This document shows, piece by piece, positions 46,291 through 55,657 of a stretch of 64,000 nucleotides of DNA. How positions within the stretch are numbered: the stretch's first letter is position 1; every line of letters starts with the position of its first letter. Below the pieces are notes generated by a model that was given only the letters and a program-made list of their open reading frames with translations, was not told the origin of the DNA and did not search any database. Source of the DNA: an uncultured Clostridia bacterium (GTDB lineage Bacteria > Bacillota > Clostridia > Christensenellales > Borkfalkiaceae); NCBI GenBank assembly GCA_944358655.1, contig CALVRO010000005.1, positions 19,422 through 83,421 on the forward strand. Reading direction: 5' to 3'. Position numbers and translations under genes: made by a program.

Positions 46291-49228
46291 TGCGGAGGGC
46301 GACGACGGGATCCTTTTTGGCGGCCGCCGACGCGGGGATGAGGCCCGAGATGAGAGTTAAGAGCACGGACAGCGCCACCATTACGAGGGCCTGCCACCAA
46401 GGCAGCGCGGCGATGCCCCAGATGCCCGCAAGGAAGAACACGATGATGTTGACTATCAGCGACAGCAGATAGGTTATGGCTATGCCGACGAGGCCCGCCA
46501 CAAAGCCTATTATGAAGGTTTCGGCGTTGAACAGGCGCTTGATGTCCTTCTTTCTTGCGCCGACTGCGCGCAGGATGCCTATCTCCTTTATCCTCTCCAC
46601 AACCGACACATATGTGATTATGCCTATCATTACCGTGGACACGACGAGGGAGAGCGCCGTGAAGGCGATGAGCGCTATGGTTATCATCTGTATCATGGTG
46701 TTAACCATGCCTATGATGAGGCCGACGGTGTCGGTGTAGGTTATCTTATCGGATATACCAAGCTTTGTCTGCTGCTCCACACCGTCTGAATCCGTCCATG
46801 TGAAGGTATCCTCCCTGTCGCACATGGCGTTCCACTCGTCAAGGTAGTCGGTTATGGCCGTCTTTGCATCGAAGTCGACGGGGTAGATATAGATAGATTT
46901 TGGCAGTTCGGCCCCACCGAGGAAGGCGGCGTCTACGCGCAACATTTCACTTCTGTCGCCCGAGCTGCCTCCGAGACCTGACAAGATCATATCCATTATA
47001 CTGCCCGAATTATAGAGATATGTGCCGGCGGTATCGACCGTAAAATCGTCTATTTTATCATCCCCGTCGTCATCCGTGAAATTGACGTAGCGGAAGCCGT
47101 AGGGAAGCATGTCAAGATAGCCCTTTTCGGTAGAGTTGACATACTCGACTATCTGGCTTTGGATGCTGTTTTGGTGAGCGTAGTCGGTGAGAGCCGTAGT
47201 GTGATAGAAGCCTGTAGACAAACAACCGTATGAAATGTCATCCTTTTTTTCGAGGATGAGTTTGACCGACAAATCTACGGCACCCTCGGCCTGAGTATCA
47301 ATAACAGCCTCGGGTACGGGCAGGACTATATTGTCCTGTCCCTCTATACCGAGATTGAGCGAGAACACGTTGTTTTGTGTGTATGACTTATATACATACA
47401 TATCGGGCAGGGGGAAGCCGACTGCAGCCGTTATCTCGGCCGGAGTAAAATAGTCGTACAGGCGATAGAATGTTTCGTCGTTGGGGTACCATGTGAACTT
47501 TTTGGAGTTCTCGCCGACAAGATCTGCATAGGAGAAGCCGTCCTCCTCATCGGGCACAAGGTTGCCGTTTCCATCCTCCTTATCAGTGGAGCCGTTGCCA
47601 ACCAGACCGATATCTTCGTCGTAGACGGCGTTATCGACGGCTTTGAAAGCATAGTTGAGGAACTGCTCCTGCGTGAGATAACCGAACTGGCCCATCATCA
47701 GGTCGGAAATGGTGTTGCCCGAGGTGACCATGACGAGGGTGCTCTTGTCCTCGAACAGGGCCTTGAGCTGCTCGTCGGTGAGCGTCGAGGCGTCGGTGAC
47801 TATCTGTCCGTCCGAATACGCCGCAACGATATCGTACTGGCTTAAAATGTATTCGTAGTTGTCGGGCATCTCCTCGAAGGTGGCCACCGTGGAGATGGTG
47901 CCCGCAAAGTCGGAGTAGTCCTCCTGCAGGCTGAGGATCTGCGCGTACATGGCGCGGATGGCCGTGACCGACATGGTGCCGTCGGCCTCGGTGGCCTCGG
48001 TATTGCTGACCTTGAAGTCGGTGTAAATGTTGTTGGCGACGTCGAAGCCGTAGTCGTACTGCACGGCGTTGACATTTTCTGCAGGAATACCCTTAAGATA
48101 GTCGAGATACATTTCGCCTATGTTGTTTGTAGTTGTAAAACCTTGGGCAAACGTACCCAACGTTTCCATAAGCGATTTGATATACACCTTGTCACCGAGT
48201 TTGGTGTAATCTATATCGACCTGTGAGGCCGTAGAGAGATCCATTAAAGAACTATAATCCAAAGGCGTTTCTGTGATTGACACGGGGTTGCCCGAAAGCA
48301 TGTCGTCCTGCATGTCGTTGATATACGCCGTGACGCCCGCCGAGATGGCCAGCACCATTGAAACGCCTATTATGCCTATGGAGCCCGCCACCGAAACCAT
48401 TGCCGTGCGCCTGCGCTTGGAGAGCAGGTTTTTGAGCGACAGCGAGAAGGCCATTGTGGGGGGCATGGCCGACAGCTTGCGGCTGCCCTTCTTCTTTTTG
48501 AGGGCCTTGAGCTCCTTTTTTGTAAGCTCGCGCTCGGGCGCGCGTTCGCCCGCGTAGGGACGGCTGTCGCCAGTGACAACGCCGTCGAGCACGTTGATTA
48601 TTCGCGTGGAATAGCGGCGTGCGAGCTCGGGATTGTGCGTGACCATTATTACGAGGCGGTCGCGCGAGATCTCCTTCAAAAGCTCCATTATCTGCACGCT
48701 CGTCTTGGAGTCGAGCGCGCCCGTGGGCTCGTCGGCAAGCACTATTTCGGGGTCGTTGATGAGCGCGCGGGCTATGGCCACCCTCTGCGCCTGTCCGCCC
48801 GAGAGCTGGTTGGGGCGGTTGTGTATCCTGTCCTTGAGGCCGACCTTTTCAAGCGCCTCTATCGCCCTGCGCCTGCGTTCGCGCTTGGACACGCCCGAGA
48901 TCATGAGGGCGAGTTCTACGTTCTGCAGCACCGTCTGGTGGGGGATGAGGTGATAGCTTTGGAAGATGAAGCCTATGGAGTGGTTGCGGTAGGTGTCCCA
49001 CTCCCTGTCGGAATACTCCTTGGTGCTCTTGCCGTCGATGATGAGATCGCCCGAGGTGTAGTGGTCGAGGCCGCCGATAATGTTTAAAAGCGTGGTCTTG
49101 CCGCACCCCGAGGGGCCGAGGATGGACACAAATTCGCTCTTGCGGAACTTGAGCGAAATACCCCTGAGCGCGTGCACCGCGCCGCCGGCTACTTCGTAGT
49201 CCTTTGTGATCTTTACGAGTTCAAGCAT
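46283..49228 (-). CDS. ABC transporter: ATPase fused to FtsX-type permease
   Basis: 981 residues from ATG 49228 (GGAAGG upstream; the frame to 49273 is not needed). Residues 1-225: MacB-like ATPase with [31 protein letters not shown] and VTHN. One membrane helix at about 285-310, a large extracellular domain of about 500 residues rich in Asp and Tyr, then three C-terminal helices (about 855-975) of the FtsX type. Such proteins use ATP to move an outside domain, for lipoprotein or peptide transfer or cell-wall signalling. No partner gene is adjacent. The 3' end abuts a repeat. Confidence 0.9.
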   Translation of the reverse strand: MLELVKITKDYEVAGGAVHALRGISLKFRKSEFVSILGPSGCGKTTLLNIIGGLDHYTSGDLIIDGKSTKEYSDREWDTYRNHSIGFIFQSYHLIPHQTVLQNVELALMISGVSKRERRRRAIEALEKVGLKDRIHNRPNQLSGGQAQRVAIARALINDPEIVLADEPTGALDSKTSVQIMELLKEISRDRLVIMVTHNPELARRYSTRIINVLDGVVTGDSRPYAGERAPERELTKKELKALKKKKGSRKLSAMPPTMAFSLSLKNLLSKRRRTAMVSVAGSIGIIGVSMVLAISAGVTAYINDMQDDMLSGNPVSITETPLDYSSLMDLSTASQVDIDYTKLGDKVYIKSLMETLGTFAQGFTTTNNIGEMYLDYLKGIPAENVNAVQYDYGFDVANNIYTDFKVSNTEATEADGTMSVTAIRAMYAQILSLQEDYSDFAGTISTVATFEEMPDNYEYILSQYDIVAAYSDGQIVTDASTLTDEQLKALFEDKSTLVMVTSGNTISDLMMGQFGYLTQEQFLNYAFKAVDNAVYDEDIGLVGNGSTDKEDGNGNLVPDEEDGFSYADLVGENSKKFTWYPNDETFYRLYDYFTPAEITAAVGFPLPDMYVYKSYTQNNVFSLNLGIEGQDNIVLPVPEAVIDTQAEGAVDLSVKLILEKKDDISYGCLSTGFYHTTALTDYAHQNSIQSQIVEYVNSTEKGYLDMLPYGFRYVNFTDDDGDDKIDDFTVDTAGTYLYNSGSIMDMILSGLGGSSGDRSEMLRVDAAFLGGAELPKSIYIYPVDFDAKTAITDYLDEWNAMCDREDTFTWTDSDGVEQQTKLGISDKITYTDTVGLIIGMVNTMIQMITIALIAFTALSLVVSTVMIGIITYVSVVERIKEIGILRAVGARKKDIKRLFNAETFIIGFVAGLVGIAITYLLSLIVNIIVFFLAGIWGIAALPWWQALVMVALSVLLTLISGLIPASAAAKKDPVVALRTE

Positions 49229-49348
49229 TGAAAACCTTCCGATACAAATTTTATTTCCACAATATAATATCACCGCGCCTCGTTCAAGTCAACAATAGGC
49301 GCGGCAGATATGTTAAATTCACAAAATTTTCAAATTGTCTTACAATTA

Positions 49349-51004
49349 TCACAGAGCAAGGCTTGCGCGCGCCGCCTCGAGGCGGGCGAGCGAACGCTCG
49401 CGGCCGAGAATGGCCATTATCGTGCCGAGGTCGGGCGAATTGGGCATGCCCGTCACAGCCACACGGAGTATGCCGGCCACGTCGGCCACGCTGCCCTTAT
49501 ATTTTGAAGGATCGGCCTTGTAGTCGCTCATTTCGGCGGCGAAGCCGCAGGCCGAGGCCACTCCCTTTACCTTTGCAAACCACGCCGCATTGTCGTCGGC
49601 GGGGTCGTAGACGGCGGCAAAGCCCGAAAGCACGGCCGAGACCGTCTGCGCGTCGAACGGGAAGGAATAGTCGGGGGCGAAGGTATCGTCGAAGAAGTAG
49701 TCCAAAAGGCGCACGCCCTGCGAGGCGCGCTCGATATCCTTGCGGCGCTTTTTGGAGTTGGTGCCCATTACGAGGTTCAATATAGGAATTATGTACTCCC
49801 TGTCGGCAAAGTGCCGCCTGTCGGCCTCGGTGCCGAATTCATCGGCCCAGCCCGAGAGGAAGTCGTACATCTGCTCGGCGGAGAGTTTTGAAAGCTCGGT
49901 GCGGGAGATGTCGTTGAGTTTGTCGAGGTCGAACAGCGCGCCGCTCTTGCCCATCTTTTCGATGGTGAACTTGAATTGGGTGTAATCGGCGGCGGGGTTT
50001 TTGCGCTCCCACTCCTCGAAATTGGAGTTGAGAATGGTCATCAGATACTTTACCACGGCGAGGGGATAGTAGCCGTCGCGGCGGTAATAGTCGAGGGATA
50101 GTTCGGGGTCTTTACGCTTGGAGAGCTTGCGCTTGGCGCCGCCGTCCACCTTCATGAGTGAGCAGGTGTGCCCGTATGCGGGCATGGGGAAGCCGAGCAC
50201 TTTGAAAAGCTCGATATGCACGGGCAGGCTGGCCAGCCACTCCTCGCCGCGGATGACGAGCGTGGTGCGCATGAAGTGGTCGTCGATGGCGTGCGCGAAG
50301 TGGTAGGTGGGTATGCCGTCCGACTTTAAAATGACGACGTCCTGATCGTTTTCGGTGACGGTTATGTCCCCCTTTATGCGGTCGCGGAAGGTAGTTTTGT
50401 TGGCTATATCGCCGTGCGATCTGAGCCTTATGACAAAGGGTTTGCCCACCGCGAGGTTGGCGTATATCTGCTCTTCGGAGAGGGTGCGGCACTTTGCATA
50501 TCTGCCGTAGTAGCCCGTAGTCTCCTTTTTGGCCACCTGCTCCTCCCTCACCGCGTTGAGCTCGTCCTCGGTGCAGAAGCAGGGATAGGCGAGGCCGCGC
50601 TCTATCAGATCTTTTGCAAAGGCGCGGTAGATGGAGGCGCGCTGCCGCTGATAGTAGGGGCCGTATTTGTTGAGTGGAGAGTCTATTTCGGCGCCCTCGT
50701 CGAAATTGATATTGAAGTATTTGAGCGAGGTGATGACCGATTCGACGGCCCCCTCCACCCTGCGCTTTTCGTCGGTGTCCTCGATGCGCAGATAGAATAT
50801 GCCGCCCGTGGTGTGGGCTATCCTCTCGTCGGCGAGGGCCGAATAGAGGTTGCCGAGGTGGATGAAGCCCGTGGGCGAGGGAGCGAGGCGGGTGACCTGC
50901 GCGCCCTTGGGAAGGTCGCGCGCGGGGTACATCTTCTCGTACTCCTCAAGCGGCAGGAGGTCGGTATCGGGGATGAGCGTTGCGGCGAGTTTTTTTAAGT
51001 CCAT
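49349..51004 (-). CDS. gltX: glutamate-tRNA ligase
   Basis: 551 residues. Class I synthetase: HIGH-type motif SPTGFIHLGN and KMSKS-type KLSKRKD, with YPCFCTEDEL between them and a helical anticodon-binding C-terminus. Charges tRNA-Glu; in lineages without GlnRS it also mischarges tRNA-Gln, which cannot be decided here. The start overlaps the thrE stop by one base (TGATG), and AAGGAAAAG precedes it. Confidence 0.95.
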   Translation of the reverse strand: MDLKKLAATLIPDTDLLPLEEYEKMYPARDLPKGAQVTRLAPSPTGFIHLGNLYSALADERIAHTTGGIFYLRIEDTDEKRRVEGAVESVITSLKYFNINFDEGAEIDSPLNKYGPYYQRQRASIYRAFAKDLIERGLAYPCFCTEDELNAVREEQVAKKETTGYYGRYAKCRTLSEEQIYANLAVGKPFVIRLRSHGDIANKTTFRDRIKGDITVTENDQDVVILKSDGIPTYHFAHAIDDHFMRTTLVIRGEEWLASLPVHIELFKVLGFPMPAYGHTCSLMKVDGGAKRKLSKRKDPELSLDYYRRDGYYPLAVVKYLMTILNSNFEEWERKNPAADYTQFKFTIEKMGKSGALFDLDKLNDISRTELSKLSAEQMYDFLSGWADEFGTEADRRHFADREYIIPILNLVMGTNSKKRRKDIERASQGVRLLDYFFDDTFAPDYSFPFDAQTVSAVLSGFAAVYDPADDNAAWFAKVKGVASACGFAAEMSDYKADPSKYKGSVADVAGILRVAVTGMPNSPDLGTIMAILGRERSLARLEAARASLAL

Positions 51005-52389
51005 CAGTCTTTTCCTTGTATGTTATTTTGGTTTTGTTTTTGAGCTTTGAGGCGCAGAAAGCGCTTTATGGCGGCCTTGCCCTTGAGGGGGTGGGTGAGC
51101 TGGAAGAGGGCCGAGACGAACGATATGGCCACGGAGAAGCCCAGAAGGGACAGCCCCGCGGCCTTGCCGTAGTCGACGGCGGCGGACATTTCGCCCGTGA
51201 CGAGGCCGTTCATGGCATAGTACAGCGAGCCGCCCGGCACGAAGGCTATTATGGCGGGCACCAGAAATATGGTGGACGGGGCCTTGAACACGCGCGCGAG
51301 CGCTTCGGCCACCGTGGCCGCAAACAGCGTGGCGACAAAATTGGCCGTGAATATGTCGCCGTTGAACTCCATTAAAAGGAGATAGATGACGTAAGTAAAA
51401 ATTATGTTGCCGGCGCCCACGGCTATCTTTTTGGGGGCGCAGTTAAAGAGGAGCGCCACTCCGCACGCGCCGAAAAAGCAGGATATGACGGAGTATGCAT
51501 AGTAGGCTGCCCCGACGCGGACGGCGGGTTCGATATACTCCACAACGCCCCGAAGGAGGAAGAGCGAGGCGCCGTAGCCAGCGGCGAGGGCGAGGATGGC
51601 GAGCACGCCGTTGAGAAATTCAAAGGCGCCCGAGTAGATATCGCCCGAAAACATATCCCTTACGGCGTTGCATATGAGCAGACCGGGCACGACGCCCATT
51701 ATGGTGCCTATCATTATCATGGACACCGAGCAGCTCATGCCGCAGGCGATGAAGAGGCGGCTTAAGAGTATGGAGAGTATGCCGCCGAGAAAGGATGTGA
51801 CAAAGGTGCCGGCGTAGGAGTTGAAGTCCCTGCGCGAGAGCAGTATGTTGACCCACGCCATAACTCCCCCCACTATTGCCGCGGGGAGGATATCGGCGAG
51901 GCCGCCGCCGAAAAATACGGCGAATGCGCCCGAGAGAAGGGCTCCCCCCGTCACCACCATGTAATTTTTGCAGCACTTGTCGCCGCGGAGGGCGCGCACC
52001 TGCGCTTCGGCCTCGGAGGCCGTTATCTTTTTGGCGCAGAAATCGCGGGAGAGCTGGTTGTACCTCTCCATCTTGCGGAAGTTGTTCGAAACGTCGTAGT
52101 TGCGCTTCATCTGCGAAACTTCGCTGCCGTCGCCGAGTTTTATGGAGCAGAGCACCATGGAGGGCAGGGCGAACACGTTTACTTCCTCTGCCCCGCACGA
52201 CAGACAGACGCGCTCGACGGCTATCTCCACGCGCGAGACCGACGCCCCGCAGGAGAGCAGGCCCGTGCCTATTTCGAGGGCGAGGGCGAGAACGCGGTCG
52301 AAATGGCGGCGCTCGAGCTCGGAGAGAGCGGCGGATGTATTGGCCGCCACGCTTTGACCGGGCGGTATATTATCTTTGATAATATCCAT
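51004..52389 (-). CDS. thrE: threonine/serine exporter, ThrE family
   Basis: 461 residues with about ten membrane helices. It joins the two ThrE halves in one chain: an N-terminal ThrE_1 region beginning after ALALEIGTGLLSCGASVSRVE, and a C-terminal ThrE_2/DUF3815 region (about 320-440). In many Firmicutes these are separate small proteins. Exports threonine and serine using the proton gradient in characterised members. The start codon is 9 nt after a TATAAT box with no ribosome site. Coupled to gltX. Confidence 0.9.
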   Translation of the reverse strand: MDIIKDNIPPGQSVAANTSAALSELERRHFDRVLALALEIGTGLLSCGASVSRVEIAVERVCLSCGAEEVNVFALPSMVLCSIKLGDGSEVSQMKRNYDVSNNFRKMERYNQLSRDFCAKKITASEAEAQVRALRGDKCCKNYMVVTGGALLSGAFAVFFGGGLADILPAAIVGGVMAWVNILLSRRDFNSYAGTFVTSFLGGILSILLSRLFIACGMSCSVSMIMIGTIMGVVPGLLICNAVRDMFSGDIYSGAFEFLNGVLAILALAAGYGASLFLLRGVVEYIEPAVRVGAAYYAYSVISCFFGACGVALLFNCAPKKIAVGAGNIIFTYVIYLLLMEFNGDIFTANFVATLFAATVAEALARVFKAPSTIFLVPAIIAFVPGGSLYYAMNGLVTGEMSAAVDYGKAAGLSLLGFSVAISFVSALFQLTHPLKGKAAIKRFLRLKAQKQNQNNIQGKD

Positions 52390-52398
52390 ACGCAGAAT

Positions 52399-52426
52399 AT
52401 TATAGCAGAAAGCCCGACAAAGTCAA
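52399..52426 (-). promoter_or_regulatory. promoter of thrE-gltX, leaderless type
   Basis: On the minus strand TTGACT (52426-52421), 16 bases, TATAAT (52404-52399), then nine bases to ATG 52389. Confidence 0.65.
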
Positions 52427-52600
52427 TCAAAAAAATGTTTTTGCCCGCAAATGCCAAAGTTATTGTGGGCGCGATAACTTTGAGGCCTATTAAAACCTCC
52501 CAAAAGCCCGCCCCGCTCGCAGACGTTGCGGCGGACTTTTTTCAAAAGCCCGCCGCAGGAGACAACATTGCATATTACTGCATGCTTTCAATTATGGAAA

Positions 52601-52961
52601 TTATATCTCCGATAATGTCTTCACAATAGGTTCACGATAATCTTCCCCTAACATGTCGCCATCTGTTATGACTTCGAGCCCGTCCTCGCTGTATGTAACG
52701 GGAGCCGACTCAAAGAGATAGATTACAAGATTGCGGTTTTCCTGCTGTGCCTCGTAGAGGCTATCGTAGATCTCATCTATGGGAGAAACGCAAATATAAA
52801 AGGCATACTGCGAATTATGGGGAGGATTATATAATTCATCCACATTGTTCCAGAAATACAGATTATTATTGCCGGCCGTGATATTGAAAAATCCAACGAA
52901 TGTATTTACATTCAATGCCTGACAATAGAGTTGCGGTTACAATAGATTTTGTTTTGTTCAT
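52601..52961 (-). pseudogene. frameshifted small secreted protein
   Basis: AGGAGG (52977-52972) lies 10 nt before ATG 52961, which opens a signal-peptide-like MNKTKSIVTATLLSG and then stops after 31 codons. In the +1 frame, from about 52915, a 104-residue frame continues (NTFVGFFNITAGNNNLYFW... to VKTLSEI). Reading the first 15 codons in one frame and the rest in the other gives one secreted protein of about 115 residues. A single-base change between about 52905 and 52920, or an assembly error, explains this. It is downstream of the LRR lipoprotein at 52994 on the same strand. Confidence 0.6.
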
Positions 52962-52993
52962 ATCTGAACTACCTCCTGAAAAATATTTATTTT

Positions 52994-54223
52994 CTACAAC
53001 TTTTTAGTTGCAGTTCTCCATAAATAGTCATAAATAAGAGTGCCGTCCGGCAAATACAGCCCATTAAACACATCGCGATATTCCATGTCGGTAAACGCAC
53101 CGAGAGCGATTTTCTGTACTCCGACCGGCAGAATGAAATGATTATCTTCGGGCATCTCTCCTTTGTAATCAATGAGATAGACCCCATTCAGCACCATTAT
53201 CCCGTCGGGCTGAGCATTGTACCATGCCGTATCGTCAAATGCGTCGCAATATATTTTGATTGCCTCAAGCGGAGCATTGATAATGATCTCTTCAAGATTG
53301 TAACACCCTTTAAATACTCCTCTAGCCACCCCTGTTACACCCTCCGGTATAACCACCTTTGTATATTTTTGGTCGACGTGCTGAATTACTCTGCCGTTCG
53401 GATAATAATCGCAGCAAAAGGAATAATCTGAGATTTCCTTCAAAGATTGAGGTAAAACAAGCTCTTCAAGCGGGCAATTACGGAAGGCATTAGCGCCGAT
53501 TTTTTTTACCGATTGCGGAAGGTCTATGTGCCGCAAACTCGTACACCCTCTGAAGCCGGACACATATTCCAATCCTTCGGGGAAAATGACCTCTTCAAGT
53601 CTTACAAAACACATAAATGAACTTCCATATATATTTTTTACATGCTTTGGCAAAGTGATTTTTGTAGTTATTTTGTTACAGCGAATCTCGTCGAATTCGT
53701 TCATTATGTAGTCAAATCCGCCCATAGGATTAAAACCATACAGAGGTATCTCAGTGACGGGGAGGCCGAGGAAGTAATCGGGGATGATGAGGTGGCCCGT
53801 AAGGTCGGCCGTGCCCTTGGATACCGCATAGCTTTTGCCGTCCTCGAGGAGGGTGTATTCAAAGCCCTGCTCGTCGTAGCCGTGGTCTAATATTTCCAAT
53901 GCAGTGAAATTGTAGAGCGACCATGCCGAGTCGAGATATTCCCTGTTGTTTCCGCAGGCCAGCACCTCCACTTCATATTCGGCGGGGGAATAGAGATAGG
54001 TGAGGTCGAAATTAGGCTCGGCGACATTGTACTCTACGTCGTCGACGAACACCACATAGCCCGAGGCATTTTCAACCTCGTCCCATATCAACGTTCTGCC
54101 GTCCAAACGGAAATTTTCTGGCGCGGACAGCTGTTCGCTCGCACAACCCAAAAATGCTATCCCCGCACCCACGCAAGCAAGCATTGTTATTAAAATAAGG
54201 CATAAATATTTTGTTCTTTTCAT
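52994..54223 (-). CDS. LRR (BspA-like) lipoprotein, second of a tandem pair
   Basis: 409 residues. Lipobox FLGC, an FN3-like domain (about 30-100: APENFRLDGRTLIWDEVENA), then BspA-type leucine-rich repeats (ITLPKHVKNIYGSSFM, VIFPEGLEYVSGF, IDLPQSVKKIGANAF, VVIPEGVTGV). Surface-exposed; relatives bind host or cell-surface partners, here unknown. Bases 53454-54175 match the upstream copy with only two silent changes in 722, while the last third diverges. AAAGGAG precedes the ATG. The stop codon lies in a small hairpin (CTGCAAC/GTTGTAG) that in the other copy is past the gene. Confidence 0.87.
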   Translation of the reverse strand: MKRTKYLCLILITMLACVGAGIAFLGCASEQLSAPENFRLDGRTLIWDEVENASGYVVFVDDVEYNVAEPNFDLTYLYSPAEYEVEVLACGNNREYLDSAWSLYNFTALEILDHGYDEQGFEYTLLEDGKSYAVSKGTADLTGHLIIPDYFLGLPVTEIPLYGFNPMGGFDYIMNEFDEIRCNKITTKITLPKHVKNIYGSSFMCFVRLEEVIFPEGLEYVSGFRGCTSLRHIDLPQSVKKIGANAFRNCPLEELVLPQSLKEISDYSFCCDYYPNGRVIQHVDQKYTKVVIPEGVTGVARGVFKGCYNLEEIIINAPLEAIKIYCDAFDDTAWYNAQPDGIMVLNGVYLIDYKGEMPEDNHFILPVGVQKIALGAFTDMEYRDVFNGLYLPDGTLIYDYLWRTATKKL

Positions 54224-54283
54224 GGTGAAAACTCCTTTAATTTATTTTCTACAACCTTTTAAGTTGCAGATTTCAAATGATAA

Positions 54284-55492
54284 TTACATATATCCGGGCT
54301 TCCAAGGATAATCGTACACTTTTGTTCCGTCAGACAAAAATATACCGTTGAATACATCAGAATAATCACTGAATGCACCCGACGCTACGTTTACCACGCC
54401 CTCGGGAAGAATGAAATGATTATCTTCGGGCATCTCTCCTTTGTAATCAATAATTACTCCGTTCAAAATCATTATCCCGTCGGGCTGAGCATTGTACCAT
54501 GCCGTATCGTCAAACGCGTTGTGGTAAATATTTATTTCTTCCGGCGAAGCCATAAAGATTATCTCTTCAAGATTGTAACACCCTTTAAATACATCCCAAG
54601 GCACCCCTTTTACCCCCTCCGGTATAACCACCTTTGTATATTTTTGGTCAACGTGCTGAATTACTCTGCCGTTCGGATAATAATCGCAGCAAAAAGCTGC
54701 TGTCGAAATCTCCTCCAATGATTGCGGCAAAACAAGCTCTTCAAGCGGGCAATTACGGAAGGCATTAGCGCCGATTTTTTTTACCGATTGCGGAAGGTCT
54801 ATGTGCCGCAAACTCGTACACCCTCTGAAGCCGGACACATATTCCAATCCTTCGGGGAAAATGACCTCTTCAAGTCTTACAAAACACATAAATGAACTTC
54901 CATATATATTTTTTACATGCTTTGGCAAAGTGATTTTTGTAGTTATTTTGTTACAGCGAATCTCGTCGAATTCGTTCATTATGTAGTCAAATCCGCCCAT
55001 AGGATTAAAACCATACAGAGGTATCTCAGTGACGGGGAGGCCGAGGAAGTAATCGGGGATGATGAGGTGGCCCGTAAGGTCGGCCGTGCCCTTGGATACC
55101 GCATAGCTTTTGCCGTCCTCGAGGAGGGTGTATTCAAAGCCCTGCTCGTCGTAGCCGTGGTCTAATATTTCCAATGCAGTGAAATTGTAGAGCGACCATG
55201 CCGAGTCGAGATATTCCCTGTTGTTTCCGCAGGCCAGCACCTCCACTTCATATTCGGCGGGGGAATAGAGATAGGTGAGGTCGAAATTAGGCTCGGCGAC
55301 ATTGTACTCTACGTCGTCGACGAACACCACATAGCCCGAGGCGTTTTCAACCTCGTCCCATATCAACGTTCTGCCGTCCAAACGGAAATTTTCCGGCGCG
55401 GACAGCTGTTCGCTCGCACAACCCAAAAATGCTATCCCCGCACCCACGCATGCAAATGTTGTTATTAAGAGCAGTAAAGCATGTTTCTTCAT
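54284..55492 (-). CDS. LRR (BspA-like) lipoprotein, first of a tandem pair
   Basis: 402 residues from ATG 55492, chosen because AGGAGGTG lies 5 nt upstream; the frame to 55534 overlaps the promoter. Same plan as the next gene: signal peptide with lipobox FLGC, FN3-like domain and about six BspA-type repeats. The sequence after about residue 265 differs from its twin (KGVPWDVFKG, MASPEEINIYHNAF). A consensus promoter at 55517-55545 serves both genes, and the flanking 3' element is duplicated with it. Confidence 0.87.
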   Translation of the reverse strand: MKKHALLLLITTFACVGAGIAFLGCASEQLSAPENFRLDGRTLIWDEVENASGYVVFVDDVEYNVAEPNFDLTYLYSPAEYEVEVLACGNNREYLDSAWSLYNFTALEILDHGYDEQGFEYTLLEDGKSYAVSKGTADLTGHLIIPDYFLGLPVTEIPLYGFNPMGGFDYIMNEFDEIRCNKITTKITLPKHVKNIYGSSFMCFVRLEEVIFPEGLEYVSGFRGCTSLRHIDLPQSVKKIGANAFRNCPLEELVLPQSLEEISTAAFCCDYYPNGRVIQHVDQKYTKVVIPEGVKGVPWDVFKGCYNLEEIIFMASPEEINIYHNAFDDTAWYNAQPDGIMILNGVIIDYKGEMPEDNHFILPEGVVNVASGAFSDYSDVFNGIFLSDGTKVYDYPWKPGYM

Positions 55493-55516
55493 AAAATCAC
55501 CTCCTGATTTTTTTAT

Positions 55517-55545
55517 ATTATACATTATAGACACTATTTTGTCAA
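55517..55545 (-). promoter_or_regulatory. consensus promoter of the LRR pair
   Basis: On the minus strand TTGACA (55545-55540), 17 bases, TATAAT (55522-55517), followed by the AGGAGGTG ribosome site. Confidence 0.85.
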
Positions 55546-55599
55546 GATAATGCGAAAATTTGACTGTTTTTATACAAAAATACTCAAATATTCATGCAT

Positions 55600-55629
55600 A
55601 AAAAACGGCAGACCAAATGGGTCTGCCGT
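55600..55629 (-). terminator. intrinsic terminator of the M18 aminopeptidase
   Basis: 10-bp stem ACGGCAGACC/GGTCTGCCGT; on the minus strand TTTTTTATG follows directly. 29 bases past the stop. Confidence 0.88.
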
Positions 55630-55657
55630 TGTTGAAAGTCGTGTTTGATTTTCTATA

